The translations under genes were made by a program, and so were the position numbers. This document shows positions 1 through 8,258 of a stretch of 64,000 nucleotides of DNA, one piece after another. The stretch spans positions 62,001 through 126,000 of the forward strand of contig NZ_BBQM01000002.1 of NCBI RefSeq assembly GCF_000876015.1. Reading direction: 5' to 3'. The first letter of the stretch is position 1; every line of letters begins with the position of its first letter. The notes under the pieces were generated by a model. It worked only from the letters and a program-made list of their open reading frames with translations. It had not been told where the DNA came from and searched no databases. Source of the stretch: Cupriavidus basilensis (GTDB lineage: Bacteria > Pseudomonadota > Gammaproteobacteria > Burkholderiales > Burkholderiaceae).

Positions 1-792
1 GTCAGCGAGACGCGCGCGCTGATGCGCGGCCAGCGCTCGGCCAACGGCCACGTGCTGGAATTCGCGGTGCCGCACACGCTGTCGCTGACCTTCTTCCCGG
101 AATGGCTCAAGGCGGTGGAGCGCGAGATCGGCACGCTGCCGTGCCGGCTGCGCGCGCTCAACGTGCACGACGCGGTGCTGGCGCTGGTCGACGGCGGCTG
201 CGACCTGGTGATGGTCTACCATCACGCGCGCCAGGCCATCCAGCTCGACCCGGCGCACTACGACATGCTGGTGCTGGGCATCGAGCGGCTGTCGCCGTAC
301 AGCGTGCCCGACGCCGCCGGCAAGCCGCTGTACCGGCTGCCCGGCACCGACAAGAAGCCGGTGCCGTTCCTCAGCTACACGCCGAACGCGTTCCTCGGGC
401 GCATGGTGGACATGTTGCTGGGCGAGACCGCGGACAAGCTCAAGCTCGACAAATGCTACGAGACGGACATGGCCGAGGCGCTCAAGGTGATGGCGCTGGC
501 CGGGCACGGCATGGCCTTCCTGCCCGAGAGCGCGGTGCGCGACGAGATCGCCCACCACCGGCTGGTGCGGGCGGAGCCGGCGCGCGGGCTGCCGCTGTCG
601 ATCGACATGGAGATCCGCCTGTACCGCGAGAAGCCGGGCGAGCAGGCCGGCGAGCGCCGCAGCGCGCAGCTGCGCAACAAGCGCCGGCTGGTGGACCGCG
701 TCTGGAACGCGGTGGCCGCGCGCAGCCTGCCCGCGCCGGGCGCGTGGCAGGCCGGCGCGCCCGCCGGCGCCACGGGAGGCGCCCCCGCGTAG
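1..792 (+). CDS. LysR-family transcriptional regulator, C-terminal part (5' end outside window)
   Basis: The reading frame is open from the first base of the window to a TAG at 790-792, so the gene starts upstream. The 263 visible residues are the effector-binding half of a LysR regulator (alternating beta/alpha pattern, with motifs such as EFAVPHTLSLTFFPEW near the start). The N-terminal helix-turn-helix is not in the window. The overall look, including the SYTPNAFLGRM stretch, resembles the HypT-like subgroup, but this is only an impression. It reads toward gdhA, 127 bp downstream, and might regulate it. The last 35 or so residues are a low-complexity Ala/Pro/Gly tail. Confidence 0.8.
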   Translation, partial: VSETRALMRGQRSANGHVLEFAVPHTLSLTFFPEWLKAVEREIGTLPCRLRALNVHDAVLALVDGGCDLVMVYHHARQAIQLDPAHYDMLVLGIERLSPYSVPDAAGKPLYRLPGTDKKPVPFLSYTPNAFLGRMVDMLLGETADKLKLDKCYETDMAEALKVMALAGHGMAFLPESAVRDEIAHHRLVRAEPARGLPLSIDMEIRLYREKPGEQAGERRSAQLRNKRRLVDRVWNAVAARSLPAPGAWQAGAPAGATGGAPA

Positions 793-810
793 GCGCGCGG
801 CGCCGCGGGC

Positions 811-837
811 AACGTTATGCGCGGCTTGCATAACGTG
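811..837. promoter_or_regulatory. Inverted repeat upstream of gdhA, possible operator
   Basis: AACGTTATGC at 811-820 and GCATAACGTG at 828-837 form a 10-bp inverted repeat with nine matching positions and a 7-nt spacer. It lies between the LysR stop and the gdhA start, about 85 bp upstream of the gdhA ATG. There is no T-tract after it, so an operator is more likely than an intrinsic terminator. Its spacing is compatible with a dimeric regulator, possibly the adjacent LysR protein; that link is inference. Confidence 0.4.
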
Positions 838-919
838 CGCGGCGGGATGACCAAACGGCATTGGCTTCGGCGGGGCCGCCTCCTCTAAGCTGGCGGCACC
901 TTCACACCGAGACCCAACG

Positions 920-2239
920 ATGTCTTCCGCCGTACCCTCATCCGTCCTCTCCAACGCCGCCGCTTCATCCCACACGCTGCCTTCCTACCTCAACCCCGAG
1001 GCCCTCGGCCCCTGGGGCACCTACCTGCAGCAGGTCGACCGCGTCACGCCCTACCTGGGCTCGCTGGCCCGCTGGGTCGAGACGCTCAAGCGCCCCAAGC
1101 GCGCGCTGATCGTGGACGTGCCCATCGAGATGGACAACGGCACCATCGCCCACTTCGAGGGCTACCGCGTGCAGCACAACCTGTCGCGCGGCCCGGGCAA
1201 GGGCGGCGTGCGCTTCCACCAGGACGTGACGCTGTCCGAGGTGATGGCGCTGTCGGCCTGGATGTCGGTCAAGAACGCGGCGGTCAACGTGCCCTACGGC
1301 GGCGCCAAGGGCGGCATCCGCGTCGATCCGCGCACCCTCTCGCACGGCGAGCTGGAGCGCATCACGCGCCGCTACACCAGCGAGATCAACATCATCATCG
1401 GGCCCAACAAGGACATCCCGGCGCCCGACGTCAACACCAACGCGCAGGTGATGGCGTGGATGATGGACACCTATTCGATGAACTCGGGCAGCACCGCCAC
1501 CGGCGTGGTGACGGGCAAGCCGATCTCGCTGGGTGGCTCGCTGGGCCGCCACGAGGCCACCGGCCGCGGCGTGTTCGTGGTCGGCTCCGAGGCGGCGCGC
1601 AACCTGGGGCTGGAGATCCGCGGCGCCCGCGTGGCGGTGCAGGGCTTCGGCAACGTCGGCGCGGTGGCGGCCAAGCTGTTCCACGAGGCCGGCGCCCGCG
1701 TGGTGGCGGTGCAGGACCACCGCACCTCGCTGTACAATCCGGCCGGCCTGGACGTGCCCGCCATGATGGAATATGCGTCGCACAGCGGCACCATCGACGG
1801 CTTCCAGGGCGAGACCATCTCCAGCGGGCAGTTCTGGCAGGTCGACTGCGACATCCTGATCCCGGCCGCGCTGGAAGGCCAGATCACCGCGCAGAACGCG
1901 CCCCAAATCAAGGCACGGATGGTCATTGAAGGTGCGAACGGCCCGACCACGCCCGAAGCCGACGACATCCTGCGCGAGCGCAACATCCTGGTGGCACCGG
2001 ATGTGATCGCCAACGCCGGCGGCGTCACGGTTTCGTACTTCGAATGGGTGCAGGATTTCTCCAGCTTCTTCTGGACCGAGGAGGAGATCAACCAGCGCCT
2101 GGTACGAATCATGCAAGAGGCTTTCCGTGCGATCTGGCAGATCGCTCAGGAAAACAAGGTTACCTTGCGCACGGCCGCGTTCATCGTGGCCTGCACGCGG
2201 ATCCTGCAGGCGCGCGAAATGCGCGGCCTTTACCCCTGA
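920..2239 (+). CDS. gdhA: Glutamate dehydrogenase
   Basis: 439-residue Glu/Leu/Phe/Val dehydrogenase, which interconverts glutamate and 2-oxoglutarate plus ammonia in the cytoplasm. The glycine-rich substrate loop [11 protein letters not shown] is at about residues 90-100. The catalytic lysine is Lys130 in PYGGAKGG, and the Rossmann dinucleotide motif GFGNVG is at 242-247. The length fits the small hexameric class of about 420-450 residues. Cofactor preference (NAD or NADP) cannot be read safely from the sequence. The start at 920 precedes the conserved part by about 35 residues of Ser/Ala-rich N-terminus. A glutamate/aspartate importer follows downstream, suggesting a catabolic role in glutamate use. 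Confidence 0.96.
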   Translation: MSSAVPSSVLSNAAASSHTLPSYLNPEALGPWGTYLQQVDRVTPYLGSLARWVETLKRPKRALIVDVPIEMDNGTIAHFEGYRVQHNLSRGPGKGGVRFHQDVTLSEVMALSAWMSVKNAAVNVPYGGAKGGIRVDPRTLSHGELERITRRYTSEINIIIGPNKDIPAPDVNTNAQVMAWMMDTYSMNSGSTATGVVTGKPISLGGSLGRHEATGRGVFVVGSEAARNLGLEIRGARVAVQGFGNVGAVAAKLFHEAGARVVAVQDHRTSLYNPAGLDVPAMMEYASHSGTIDGFQGETISSGQFWQVDCDILIPAALEGQITAQNAPQIKARMVIEGANGPTTPEADDILRERNILVAPDVIANAGGVTVSYFEWVQDFSSFFWTEEEINQRLVRIMQEAFRAIWQIAQENKVTLRTAAFIVACTRILQAREMRGLYP

Positions 2240-2674
2240 TGGTCGGGGCGGCTTGCTGCCGCGGCGTCGCCGGAGGGTGATGCTGCATTGCAGCAATCCA
2301 GTCGGGTGTCGGTAACGCGGCTGCCGGATGTTCCGGCAGCCGCGTTGTCGTATGGCGTCGCCAGCCGCGCTGACGGGAGCGGCGGCGGCCATGCGGCATG
2401 TGACCGTCCGATGACGGCCGCGCGGAAGCCGGTCCGCGGCGCTTTCCGGCGTTCCCCGGTGTTCCCCGGTGTTGCCGGGAGGAAACGGCCGGCCGGCAAC
2501 GGGTCCGTATCCGGGCCGCAACAGGGTGCGATCTCCCCGCAAACCATGCCCATATTGGCTTTGCTAGGGGAAAAACCCGTTGTCTTGAGTGCATGCCTGC
2601 GCAATACTATTTCGTCGGCGGGTGGTTTTTTGTTAGAGTCCCGCCTTTCTTCTCTTCATGGTCAAGGAGATGTT
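2240..2674. other. Intergenic region gdhA-gltI
   Basis: 435 bases without a convincing gene. The gltI frame stays open upstream of the real start, but the part before 2675 has no signal-peptide or family character. The region holds the 2314-2346 hairpin, a direct repeat near 2455-2475 (GTTCCCCGGTGTTCCCCGGT) and an AT-richer stretch from about 2540 to 2645. TTGTCT (2580-2585) followed by TACTAT (2605-2610) is a weak promoter candidate for gltI; its 19-bp spacing is longer than ideal. Confidence 0.4.
2314..2346 (+). terminator. Strong hairpin downstream of gdhA, probable terminator
   Basis: A perfect 14-bp stem (2314-2327 with 2333-2346) encloses a 5-nt loop 74 bp after the gdhA stop. It is very GC-rich but is not followed by a clear T-run, so it may stop transcription only partly or protect the 3' end of the mRNA. 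Confidence 0.5.
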
Positions 2675-3574
2675 ATGAATGTTGCCAAGTTGGCTTCCCT
2701 GATGATTGCAGCCGGCGTGCTGTGCGGTACCGCGCAAGCCGCCGAGCAACTGACGGGCACGCTGCAGAAGATCAAAGACACCGGTGTGATTACGCTTGGC
2801 GTGCGCGAATCGTCGATTCCGTTCAACTACAACCTGGGCGGCGTGCGCCAGGTCGGCTATTCCTACGACATCAACGTCAAGATCGTGGAAGCCATCAAGG
2901 ACCAACTGAAGCTGCCGAACCTGCAGGTCAAGGAAATCCCGATCACCTCGCAGAACCGCATCACGCTGCTGCAGAACGGCACCATCGACATCGAGTGCGG
3001 CTCGACCACCAACAACCTCGAACGCCAGAAGCAGGCATCGTTTACCACCAGCATCTTCATCATCGGCACCCGCATCATGGTGAAGAAGGACGGCGGCATC
3101 AAGGACTGGGCCGACCTCAAGGGCAAGAACGTCGTGACCACCGCCGGCACCACGTCCGAGCGCCTGCTGCGCAAGATGAACGATGACCAGAAGCTGGGCA
3201 TGAACATCATCAGCACCAAGGACCACGGCCAGTCGTTCCTGACGCTGGAATCGGGCCGCGCGGTCGCGTTCATGATGGACGACGCGCTGCTGTACGGCGA
3301 GCGCGCCAAGGCCAAGAACCCGGCCGACTGGATCGTGGTGGCCAAGCCGCAATCGCGCGAGTCCTACGGCTGCATGATCCGCAAGGATGACGCACCGTTC
3401 AAGAAGCTGTCGGACACCGTCATCACCGGCATGATGAAGGACGGCTCGATCAACACGCTGTACACCAAGTGGTTCCAGCAGCCGGTGCCGCCCAAGGGCC
3501 TGAACCTGGACTTCCCGCTGTCCGAAGACATGAAGGCGTTGTTCAAGACGCCGAATGACAAGGCGCTCGACTGA
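2675..3574 (+). CDS. gltI: Glutamate/aspartate ABC transporter, periplasmic binding protein
   Basis: 299-residue secreted solute-binding protein of the polar amino acid family. Residues 1-22 form a signal peptide ending AQA before AEQLTGTL. The binding domain follows with motifs typical of GltI (GVRESSIPFNYN, CGSTTNNLERQ, TTAGTTSERLL). It captures glutamate and aspartate in the periplasm and delivers them to GltJ/GltK. The ATG at 2675 is chosen because AAGGAGA lies 6 nt upstream and the signal peptide begins there; the same frame could be read from further upstream. It is the first gene of gltIJKL and is separated from gltJ by a terminator-like hairpin. Confidence 0.95.
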   Translation: MNVAKLASLMIAAGVLCGTAQAAEQLTGTLQKIKDTGVITLGVRESSIPFNYNLGGVRQVGYSYDINVKIVEAIKDQLKLPNLQVKEIPITSQNRITLLQNGTIDIECGSTTNNLERQKQASFTTSIFIIGTRIMVKKDGGIKDWADLKGKNVVTTAGTTSERLLRKMNDDQKLGMNIISTKDHGQSFLTLESGRAVAFMMDDALLYGERAKAKNPADWIVVAKPQSRESYGCMIRKDDAPFKKLSDTVITGMMKDGSINTLYTKWFQQPVPPKGLNLDFPLSEDMKALFKTPNDKALD

Positions 3575-3594
3575 TCCTGGGATTCCGGTTGTGC

Positions 3595-3626
3595 GAAACG
3601 GAAGGCATGTCCTTCCGTTTCTTTTT
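3595..3626 (+). terminator. Intra-operon terminator/attenuator between gltI and gltJ
   Basis: A perfect 11-bp stem (3595-3605 with 3611-3621), a 5-nt loop and a run of T (3622-3626) look like an intrinsic terminator. It lies 20 bp after the gltI stop and 12 bp before the gltJ start. Partial termination here would give more binding protein than membrane components, as is common in ABC importer operons. The effect is inferred. Confidence 0.7.
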
Positions 3627-3637
3627 GAGGACTCATC

Positions 3638-4366
3638 ATGAATTACAGCTGGCATTGGGGTGTATTCCTCGAGCAGGCCGCCCAGAACGAGACCTACCTT
3701 GACTGGATGATTTCCGGGCTCAAGGTCACGCTGGCGCTCGGGCTCTCGTCATGGATCATCGCCCTGGTCATCGGCTCGGTGCTCGGCGTGCTGCGCACGG
3801 TGCCCAACAAGTGGCTGTCCGGCCTTGCCGCGACCTACGTCGAGATCTTCCGCAATATTCCGCTGCTGGTGCAGCTGTTCATCTGGTACTTCGTCATGCC
3901 CGAGCTGCTGCCCGGCGGCGAGATGTTCAAGCAGATGAACCCGTTCGCGCAGCAGTTCCTGGCAGCCATGTTCTGCCTGGGCACGTTCACCGCGGCCCGG
4001 GTCTGCGAGCAGGTGCGCTCGGGCATCAACTCGCTGCCGCGCGGCCAGCGCAACGCCGGCCTGGCGATGGGCTTCACGCTGGCGCAGACCTACCGCTTCG
4101 TGCTGCTGCCGATGTCGTTCCGCGTCATCGTGCCGCCGCTGACCTCCGAGTTCCTGAACATCTTCAAGAACTCCGCGGTGGCGTCCACGATCGGCCTGCT
4201 GGAACTGGCGGCGCAGGGCCGGCAGCTGGTGGACTACACGGCGCGCCCGTATGAGTCCTTCATCGCCGTGACCATCATGTACGCGCTGATCAATCTCGTC
4301 GTGATGCTGCTCATGCGCTGGGTGGAACAGCGCACCCGCGTGCCCGGCTTCATCGGTGGCAAGTAA
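3638..4366 (+). CDS. gltJ: Glutamate/aspartate ABC transporter permease
   Basis: 242-residue inner-membrane permease of the His/Glu/Gln/Arg/opine family. It has hydrophobic membrane segments at about residues 24-48, 65-90, 100-120 and 205-230. The EAA-type loop that contacts the ATPase is visible at roughly 140-165 ([20 protein letters not shown]). It pairs with GltK to form the channel for glutamate and aspartate. GAGGA lies just before the ATG. The next gene starts 11 bp after its stop, so gltJ and gltK are co-transcribed. Confidence 0.94.
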   Translation: MNYSWHWGVFLEQAAQNETYLDWMISGLKVTLALGLSSWIIALVIGSVLGVLRTVPNKWLSGLAATYVEIFRNIPLLVQLFIWYFVMPELLPGGEMFKQMNPFAQQFLAAMFCLGTFTAARVCEQVRSGINSLPRGQRNAGLAMGFTLAQTYRFVLLPMSFRVIVPPLTSEFLNIFKNSAVASTIGLLELAAQGRQLVDYTARPYESFIAVTIMYALINLVVMLLMRWVEQRTRVPGFIGGK

Positions 4367-4377
4367 GAGGACCCGTC

Positions 4378-5061
4378 ATGGCATATTCATTCGATTTCAG
4401 CTCGATCAACGCGACCACGCTGGAAGTGCTGGGCGAGGGCATGATGGTCTCGCTCAAGATCACCGTCACCGCGGTGGTGGTGGGCATCGTCTGGGGCACC
4501 ATCCTGGCGATGATGCGCCTGTCCTCGGTCAAGCCGCTGAACTGGTTCGCGCAGGGCTACGTGACCATCTTCCGCTCCATCCCGCTGGTGATGGTGTTGC
4601 TGTGGTTCTTCCTGATCATTCCGCAGGTGCTGCAGAAGACGTTCAACCTGTCGCAGGCGTCGGACCTGCGCATGACCTCGGCGCTGATCGCGTTCGCGCT
4701 GTTCGAGGCGGCGTACTACTCCGAGATCATCCGCGCCGGCATCCAGAGCGTGTCGCGCGGGCAGATGTTCGCCGCGCAGGCGATGGGCATGACCTACGGC
4801 CAGTCCATGCGGCTGGTGATCCTGCCGCAGGCGTTCCGCAACATGGTGCCGCTGCTGCTGACCCAGGGCATCATCCTGTTCCAGGATACGTCGCTGGTCT
4901 ACGTCAGCGCGCTGGCCGACTTCTTCGGCCAGGCCTACGGCATCGGCGAGCGTGACGGCCGCATCGTGGAGATGCTGCTGTTCGCCGGGCTGGTGTACTT
5001 CATAATCTGTTTTTCCGCATCTCTGCTGGTCAAGCGTTACCAGAAAAAGGTGGCCGTATGA
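4378..5061 (+). CDS. gltK: Glutamate/aspartate ABC transporter permease
   Basis: 227-residue second permease of the importer, homologous to GltJ. The EAA loop is at about residues 130-155 ([20 protein letters not shown]), and hydrophobic segments surround it, for example [17 protein letters not shown] near residue 25. It forms a heterodimeric membrane channel with GltJ. Its stop overlaps the start of gltL by 4 bp (ATGA), which indicates translational coupling with the ATPase gene. Confidence 0.94.
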   Translation: MAYSFDFSSINATTLEVLGEGMMVSLKITVTAVVVGIVWGTILAMMRLSSVKPLNWFAQGYVTIFRSIPLVMVLLWFFLIIPQVLQKTFNLSQASDLRMTSALIAFALFEAAYYSEIIRAGIQSVSRGQMFAAQAMGMTYGQSMRLVILPQAFRNMVPLLLTQGIILFQDTSLVYVSALADFFGQAYGIGERDGRIVEMLLFAGLVYFIICFSASLLVKRYQKKVAV

Positions 5062-5792
5062 TTGAAATCAACAACGTCTCCAAGTGGTATGGCGCCTTCC
5101 AGGTGCTGACCGATTGCACCACCAAGGTCGCCAAGGGCGAGGTGGTGGTGGTGTGCGGTCCGTCGGGCTCCGGCAAGTCGACCCTGATCAAGACCGTCAA
5201 CGCGCTGGAACCGTTCCAGAAGGGCGACATCCTGGTCGACGGCACCTCGGTCGGCTCGCCCAAGACCAACCTGCCCAAGCTGCGCTCGCGCGTGGGCATG
5301 GTGTTCCAGAACTTCGAGCTGTTCCCGCACCTGTCGATCACCGAGAACCTGACCATCGCCCAGGTGAAGGTGCTCGGCCGCTCGAAGGAGGAAGCCACCG
5401 CCAAGGGCCTGAAGTACCTCGAGCGGGTCGGCCTGAAGAGCCAGGCGGCCAAGTTCCCGGGCCAGTTGTCGGGCGGCCAGCAGCAGCGCGTGGCGATCGC
5501 CCGCGCGCTGTCGATGGACCCGATCTGCATGCTGTTCGACGAGCCCACTTCGGCGCTGGACCCGGAAATGGTCAACGAAGTGCTGGACGTGATGGTGCAG
5601 CTCGCGCAGGAAGGCATGACCATGATGTGCGTGACCCACGAAATGGGCTTCGCGCGCAAGGTCGCCAACCGCGTGATCTTCATGGACGCGGGCAAGATCG
5701 TCGAGGACTGCCCCAAGGAAGAGTTCTTCGGCAACATCGACGCGCGCTCGGACCGCGCCAAGCAGTTCCTGTCGAAGATCCTGCATCATTGA
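5058..5792 (+). CDS. gltL: Glutamate/aspartate ABC transporter ATP-binding protein
   Basis: 244-residue ATPase of the polar amino acid uptake family, acting at the cytoplasmic face of GltJK. Walker [10 protein letters not shown] is at residues 34-42, the ABC signature LSGGQQQR at 137-144 and Walker B MLFDEP at 158-163, followed by the TSALDPE D-loop region. The H-loop histidine is in VTHEMGFA. All catalytic elements are present and the length is normal. It is the last gene of the operon, with a strong terminator 30 bp downstream. Confidence 0.96.
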   Translation: MIEINNVSKWYGAFQVLTDCTTKVAKGEVVVVCGPSGSGKSTLIKTVNALEPFQKGDILVDGTSVGSPKTNLPKLRSRVGMVFQNFELFPHLSITENLTIAQVKVLGRSKEEATAKGLKYLERVGLKSQAAKFPGQLSGGQQQRVAIARALSMDPICMLFDEPTSALDPEMVNEVLDVMVQLAQEGMTMMCVTHEMGFARKVANRVIFMDAGKIVEDCPKEEFFGNIDARSDRAKQFLSKILHH

Positions 5793-5823
5793 GATTGGAT
5801 GGCCGCCCGGGGCGGCAAGCCAT

Positions 5824-5856
5824 GAAAAGGGACGCCGAGGCGTCCCTTTTCTTATC
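5824..5856 (+). terminator. Intrinsic terminator of gltIJKL
   Basis: A 13-bp perfect palindrome (5824-5836 with 5839-5851) runs from GAAAAGGGACGCC to its complement and has T residues in the downstream arm. It stands 32 bp after the gltL stop and fits an intrinsic terminator. An A-run on the other side could let it act in both directions. Confidence 0.8.
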
Positions 5857-5960
5857 CGCCGGCAAAGACGGTCGGTTGCCGCATGTTGTCTCCCCCCCGG
5901 ACGATTGACGAAGCCCGCGAACGGGCCCACACCGCCAGAGCTGGCCAAAACAAGGTGTTC

Positions 5961-5986
5961 CCCCTCTCCCCTCAGGGGGAGAGGGG
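5961..5986. repeat. CCCTCTCCC-type palindrome, copy 1
   Basis: CCCCTCTCCCC (5961-5971) pairs with GGGGAGAGGGG (5976-5986) across a short loop. It belongs to the same C/T-rich palindromic family as the copy at 6108-6134. Similar motifs are common intergenic repeats in proteobacteria and often sit at the 3' ends of genes. Confidence 0.65.
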
Positions 5987-6107
5987 CGGTTTGACCAGGA
6001 GCCAGATCAAGCGGGGCCAACGGCGTTGTCCGGCATGATGACCGCGGACGAAGCCGCCGGTTTTTTCCAGCACGCCAGCATTCGCCAGCGCCGGCCCTCT
6101 CCCCCAA

Positions 6108-6134
6108 CCCCTCTCCCACTGCGCGGGAGAGGGG
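6108..6134. repeat. CCCTCTCCC-type palindrome, copy 2
   Basis: CCCCTCTCCC (6108-6117) pairs perfectly with GGGAGAGGGG (6125-6134) around a 7-nt loop. It is preceded by another CCCTCTCCCCC half-unit at 6095-6105. It lies 15 bp beyond the stop codon of the minus-strand amidotransferase gene and may act as its terminator. Confidence 0.65.
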
Positions 6135-6148
6135 AGCAAACCGGCACC

Positions 6149-6979
6149 TCAGGTGCAGGCGCTGTTCGCCGCGTTCCTGGCCTGCACCTCGGGCGGGATC
6201 GGTACCGACAGCGTCATCACCGAGCGGCCTTCCTCGAACATCATCAGCTCGCCCGGCGCGAACGCGGTCCAGGTCTCGTTGTCGGTCAGCGGCGCGGTGG
6301 CGATCACCGCCACGCGGTCGTCGGGCGTGGTGACCTGGGCGAAGTCGATCGACAGGTCGGCGTCGATCAGGTGCGCCGTGGAAAACGGCCACTGGCGCAC
6401 GATGTAGTACAGGCGCGTGGAGCAGTGCGCGAACAGCGCCTGCCCGTTGGACAGCAGGTAGTTGAACACGCCGTGCAGCGTGATCTCGCGCGTGATGTCG
6501 GCCAGCGCGTGGCACAGCTCGTTGAGCGGCGGCTGCGAGCCGGGGAAGCGCTTGCGCAGGCCCTGCATCAGCGTGCAGAAGGCCAGTTCGCTGTCGGTGT
6601 CGCCCACCGGCTGGTAGACGCCGGACAGGAACGGCGAGAAGTTCTTCAGGTCGCCGTTGTGGGCGAAGATCCAGTGCCGGCCCCACAGCTCGCGCATGAA
6701 CGGGTGGCAGTTCTCCAGCAGCACGGTGCCCTGGGTCGCCTTGCGGATATGCGAGATGACGTTCTTGGACTTGATCGGGTAGCGCTTGATCAGGTCGGCC
6801 ACCGGCGAGGTGCCGGCGGACTGGTTGTCGATGAACAGGCGGCAGGCCTTGTCCTCGAAGAACGCCACGCCGAAGCCGTCGGCATGGTGGTCCGTGACGC
6901 CGCCGCGGGCGGCGAAGCCGGTAAAGGAGAACGTCACGTCGGTCGGCGTGGCGCAGTTCATGCCGAGCAGCTGGCACAT
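6149..6979 (-). CDS. Class II glutamine amidotransferase (YafJ-like)
   Basis: 276-residue N-terminal-nucleophile amidotransferase. The start is placed at 6979 so that the nucleophile is Cys2 (MCQLLGMNCATPTDV), as the family requires after removal of Met1. An in-frame start 13 residues upstream would bury the cysteine and is rejected. Other family features include ADGFGVAFFED, the HIRKATQG stretch and NCHPF/HNGDL further on. The in vivo substrate of the YafJ group is not well established, so only glutamine hydrolysis can be predicted. It is divergent from the tartrate dehydrogenase gene across 190 bp. Confidence 0.88.
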   Translation of the reverse strand: MCQLLGMNCATPTDVTFSFTGFAARGGVTDHHADGFGVAFFEDKACRLFIDNQSAGTSPVADLIKRYPIKSKNVISHIRKATQGTVLLENCHPFMRELWGRHWIFAHNGDLKNFSPFLSGVYQPVGDTDSELAFCTLMQGLRKRFPGSQPPLNELCHALADITREITLHGVFNYLLSNGQALFAHCSTRLYYIVRQWPFSTAHLIDADLSIDFAQVTTPDDRVAVIATAPLTDNETWTAFAPGELMMFEEGRSVMTLSVPIPPEVQARNAANSACT

Positions 6980-7169
6980 GGCGGGGCACCGGACCGGCAG
7001 CAGGCTGCCGGATTGCAATAGAATGTTCCATTATCCGGCCAGCCCGGGTTTTCTGCCAAGCGCGTCGCGCCTCGCGGTTTTCCCGCGCGCCGCCGGCATG
7101 CCGCCCGGCCGCCGCCGGATCTTCCCGACAACCATTCGTCCTGTACACCTTCAGCGGGCTTTTCGAGAC

Positions 7170-8258
7170 ATGAGCAAATACAAGATCGCAGTCATCCCTG
7201 GCGACGGCATCGGCACCGAAGTGATGCCCGAGGGGCTGCGCGTGATGGACGCCGCCGCGCGGCGTTTCGGCATCGACCTGCAGTTCGACCAGTTCGACTT
7301 TTCCAGCTGCGACTACTACGCCCGCCACGGCAAGATGCTGCCGGACGACTGGTTCGACACCCTGGTCAAGTACGACGCGATCTATTTTGGCGCGGTGGGC
7401 TGGCCCGATTCCGTGCCCGACCACGTCTCGCTGTGGGGCTCGCTGCTGCAGTTCCGCCGCTCGTTCGACCAGTACGTCAACCTGCGCCCGGTGCGGCTCA
7501 TGCCCGGCATCCGCAGCCCGCTGGTGGACCGCGACGGCAACCCGCGCAAGCCCGGCGACATCGATTTCTACGTGGTGCGCGAGAACACCGAGGGCGAGTA
7601 TTCCAGCATCGGCGGACGCATGTTCCCCGGCACCGACCGCGAAGTGGTGATCCAGGAAACGGTGATGACGCGCACCGGCGTGGACCGCATCCTCAAGTTC
7701 GCCTTCGAGCTGGCGAACAAGCGCCCGGGCAAGCATCTGACCTCGGCCACCAAGTCCAACGGCATCTCCATCACCATGCCGTACTGGGACGAGCGCGTGG
7801 AGGCGATGGCGGCCGGCTATCCCGGCGTCAAGGTCGACAAGTACCACATCGACATCCTGACCGCGCACTTCGTCCAGCATCCCGACTGGTTCGACGTGGT
7901 GGTGGCCAGCAACCTGTTCGGCGACATCCTTTCCGACCTGGGCCCGGCCTGCACCGGCACCATCGGCATCGCGCCGTCGGGCAACATCAACCCGGACCGC
8001 ACCTTCCCCAGCCTGTTCGAGCCGGTGCACGGCTCGGCGCCCGACATCGCCGGGCGCGGCGTGGCCAACCCGATCGGCCAGATCTGGTGCGGCGCGATGA
8101 TGCTGGAGCACCTGGGCCACGCGGAAGCCGGCGCGGCCGTGCTGGGCGCCATCGAGCAGGTGCTGGCGGCCGGCCCGGAACACGCGCCGCTGACCCGCGA
8201 CATCGGCGGCAAGGCCGGCACCGCGGACCTGGGCCAGGCCATCGCGGAGGCGCTGTGA
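7170..8258 (+). CDS. ttuC: Tartrate dehydrogenase / D-malate dehydrogenase (decarboxylating)
   Basis: 362-residue member of the isocitrate/isopropylmalate dehydrogenase family. The nucleotide-binding start KIAVIPGDGIGTEV, the substrate arginines near LLQFRRSFDQYVNLRP, and the metal-binding aspartates in DILSDLGPACTGTIG are visible, as is the adenine-loop region EPVHGSAPDIAGRG. Family members oxidise tartrate, D-malate or related 2-hydroxy acids with NAD and Mn2+. Tartrate and D-malate cannot be told apart by sequence alone. The ATG at 7170 is the start of the conserved domain; upstream sequence in the same frame is not conserved-looking. It overlaps the glycerate kinase start by 4 bases, suggesting a shared pathway from tartrate through glycerate. 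Confidence 0.9.
   Translation: MSKYKIAVIPGDGIGTEVMPEGLRVMDAAARRFGIDLQFDQFDFSSCDYYARHGKMLPDDWFDTLVKYDAIYFGAVGWPDSVPDHVSLWGSLLQFRRSFDQYVNLRPVRLMPGIRSPLVDRDGNPRKPGDIDFYVVRENTEGEYSSIGGRMFPGTDREVVIQETVMTRTGVDRILKFAFELANKRPGKHLTSATKSNGISITMPYWDERVEAMAAGYPGVKVDKYHIDILTAHFVQHPDWFDVVVASNLFGDILSDLGPACTGTIGIAPSGNINPDRTFPSLFEPVHGSAPDIAGRGVANPIGQIWCGAMMLEHLGHAEAGAAVLGAIEQVLAAGPEHAPLTRDIGGKAGTADLGQAIAEAL

Larger units (their letters stand above)
5852..6148. other. Intergenic region between gltL and the convergent amidotransferase gene
   Basis: About 300 bases between convergent genes with no supported coding sequence. It holds two related C/T-rich palindromes (5961-5986 and 6108-6134), described separately, and a T-run at 6060-6066. 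Nothing else was recognised. Confidence 0.6.

Noticed and set aside
2240..2674. N-terminal extension of GltI or a riboswitch before gltI
   Set aside because: The upstream in-frame sequence lacks a signal peptide, and no known riboswitch core was seen; the start at 2675 has a strong ribosome site and signal peptide.
5037..8183. A 1048-codon minus-strand frame across gltL, the amidotransferase and the tartrate dehydrogenase
   Set aside because: It crosses real genes on both strands and shows no family motifs; it results from high GC lowering stop-codon frequency.
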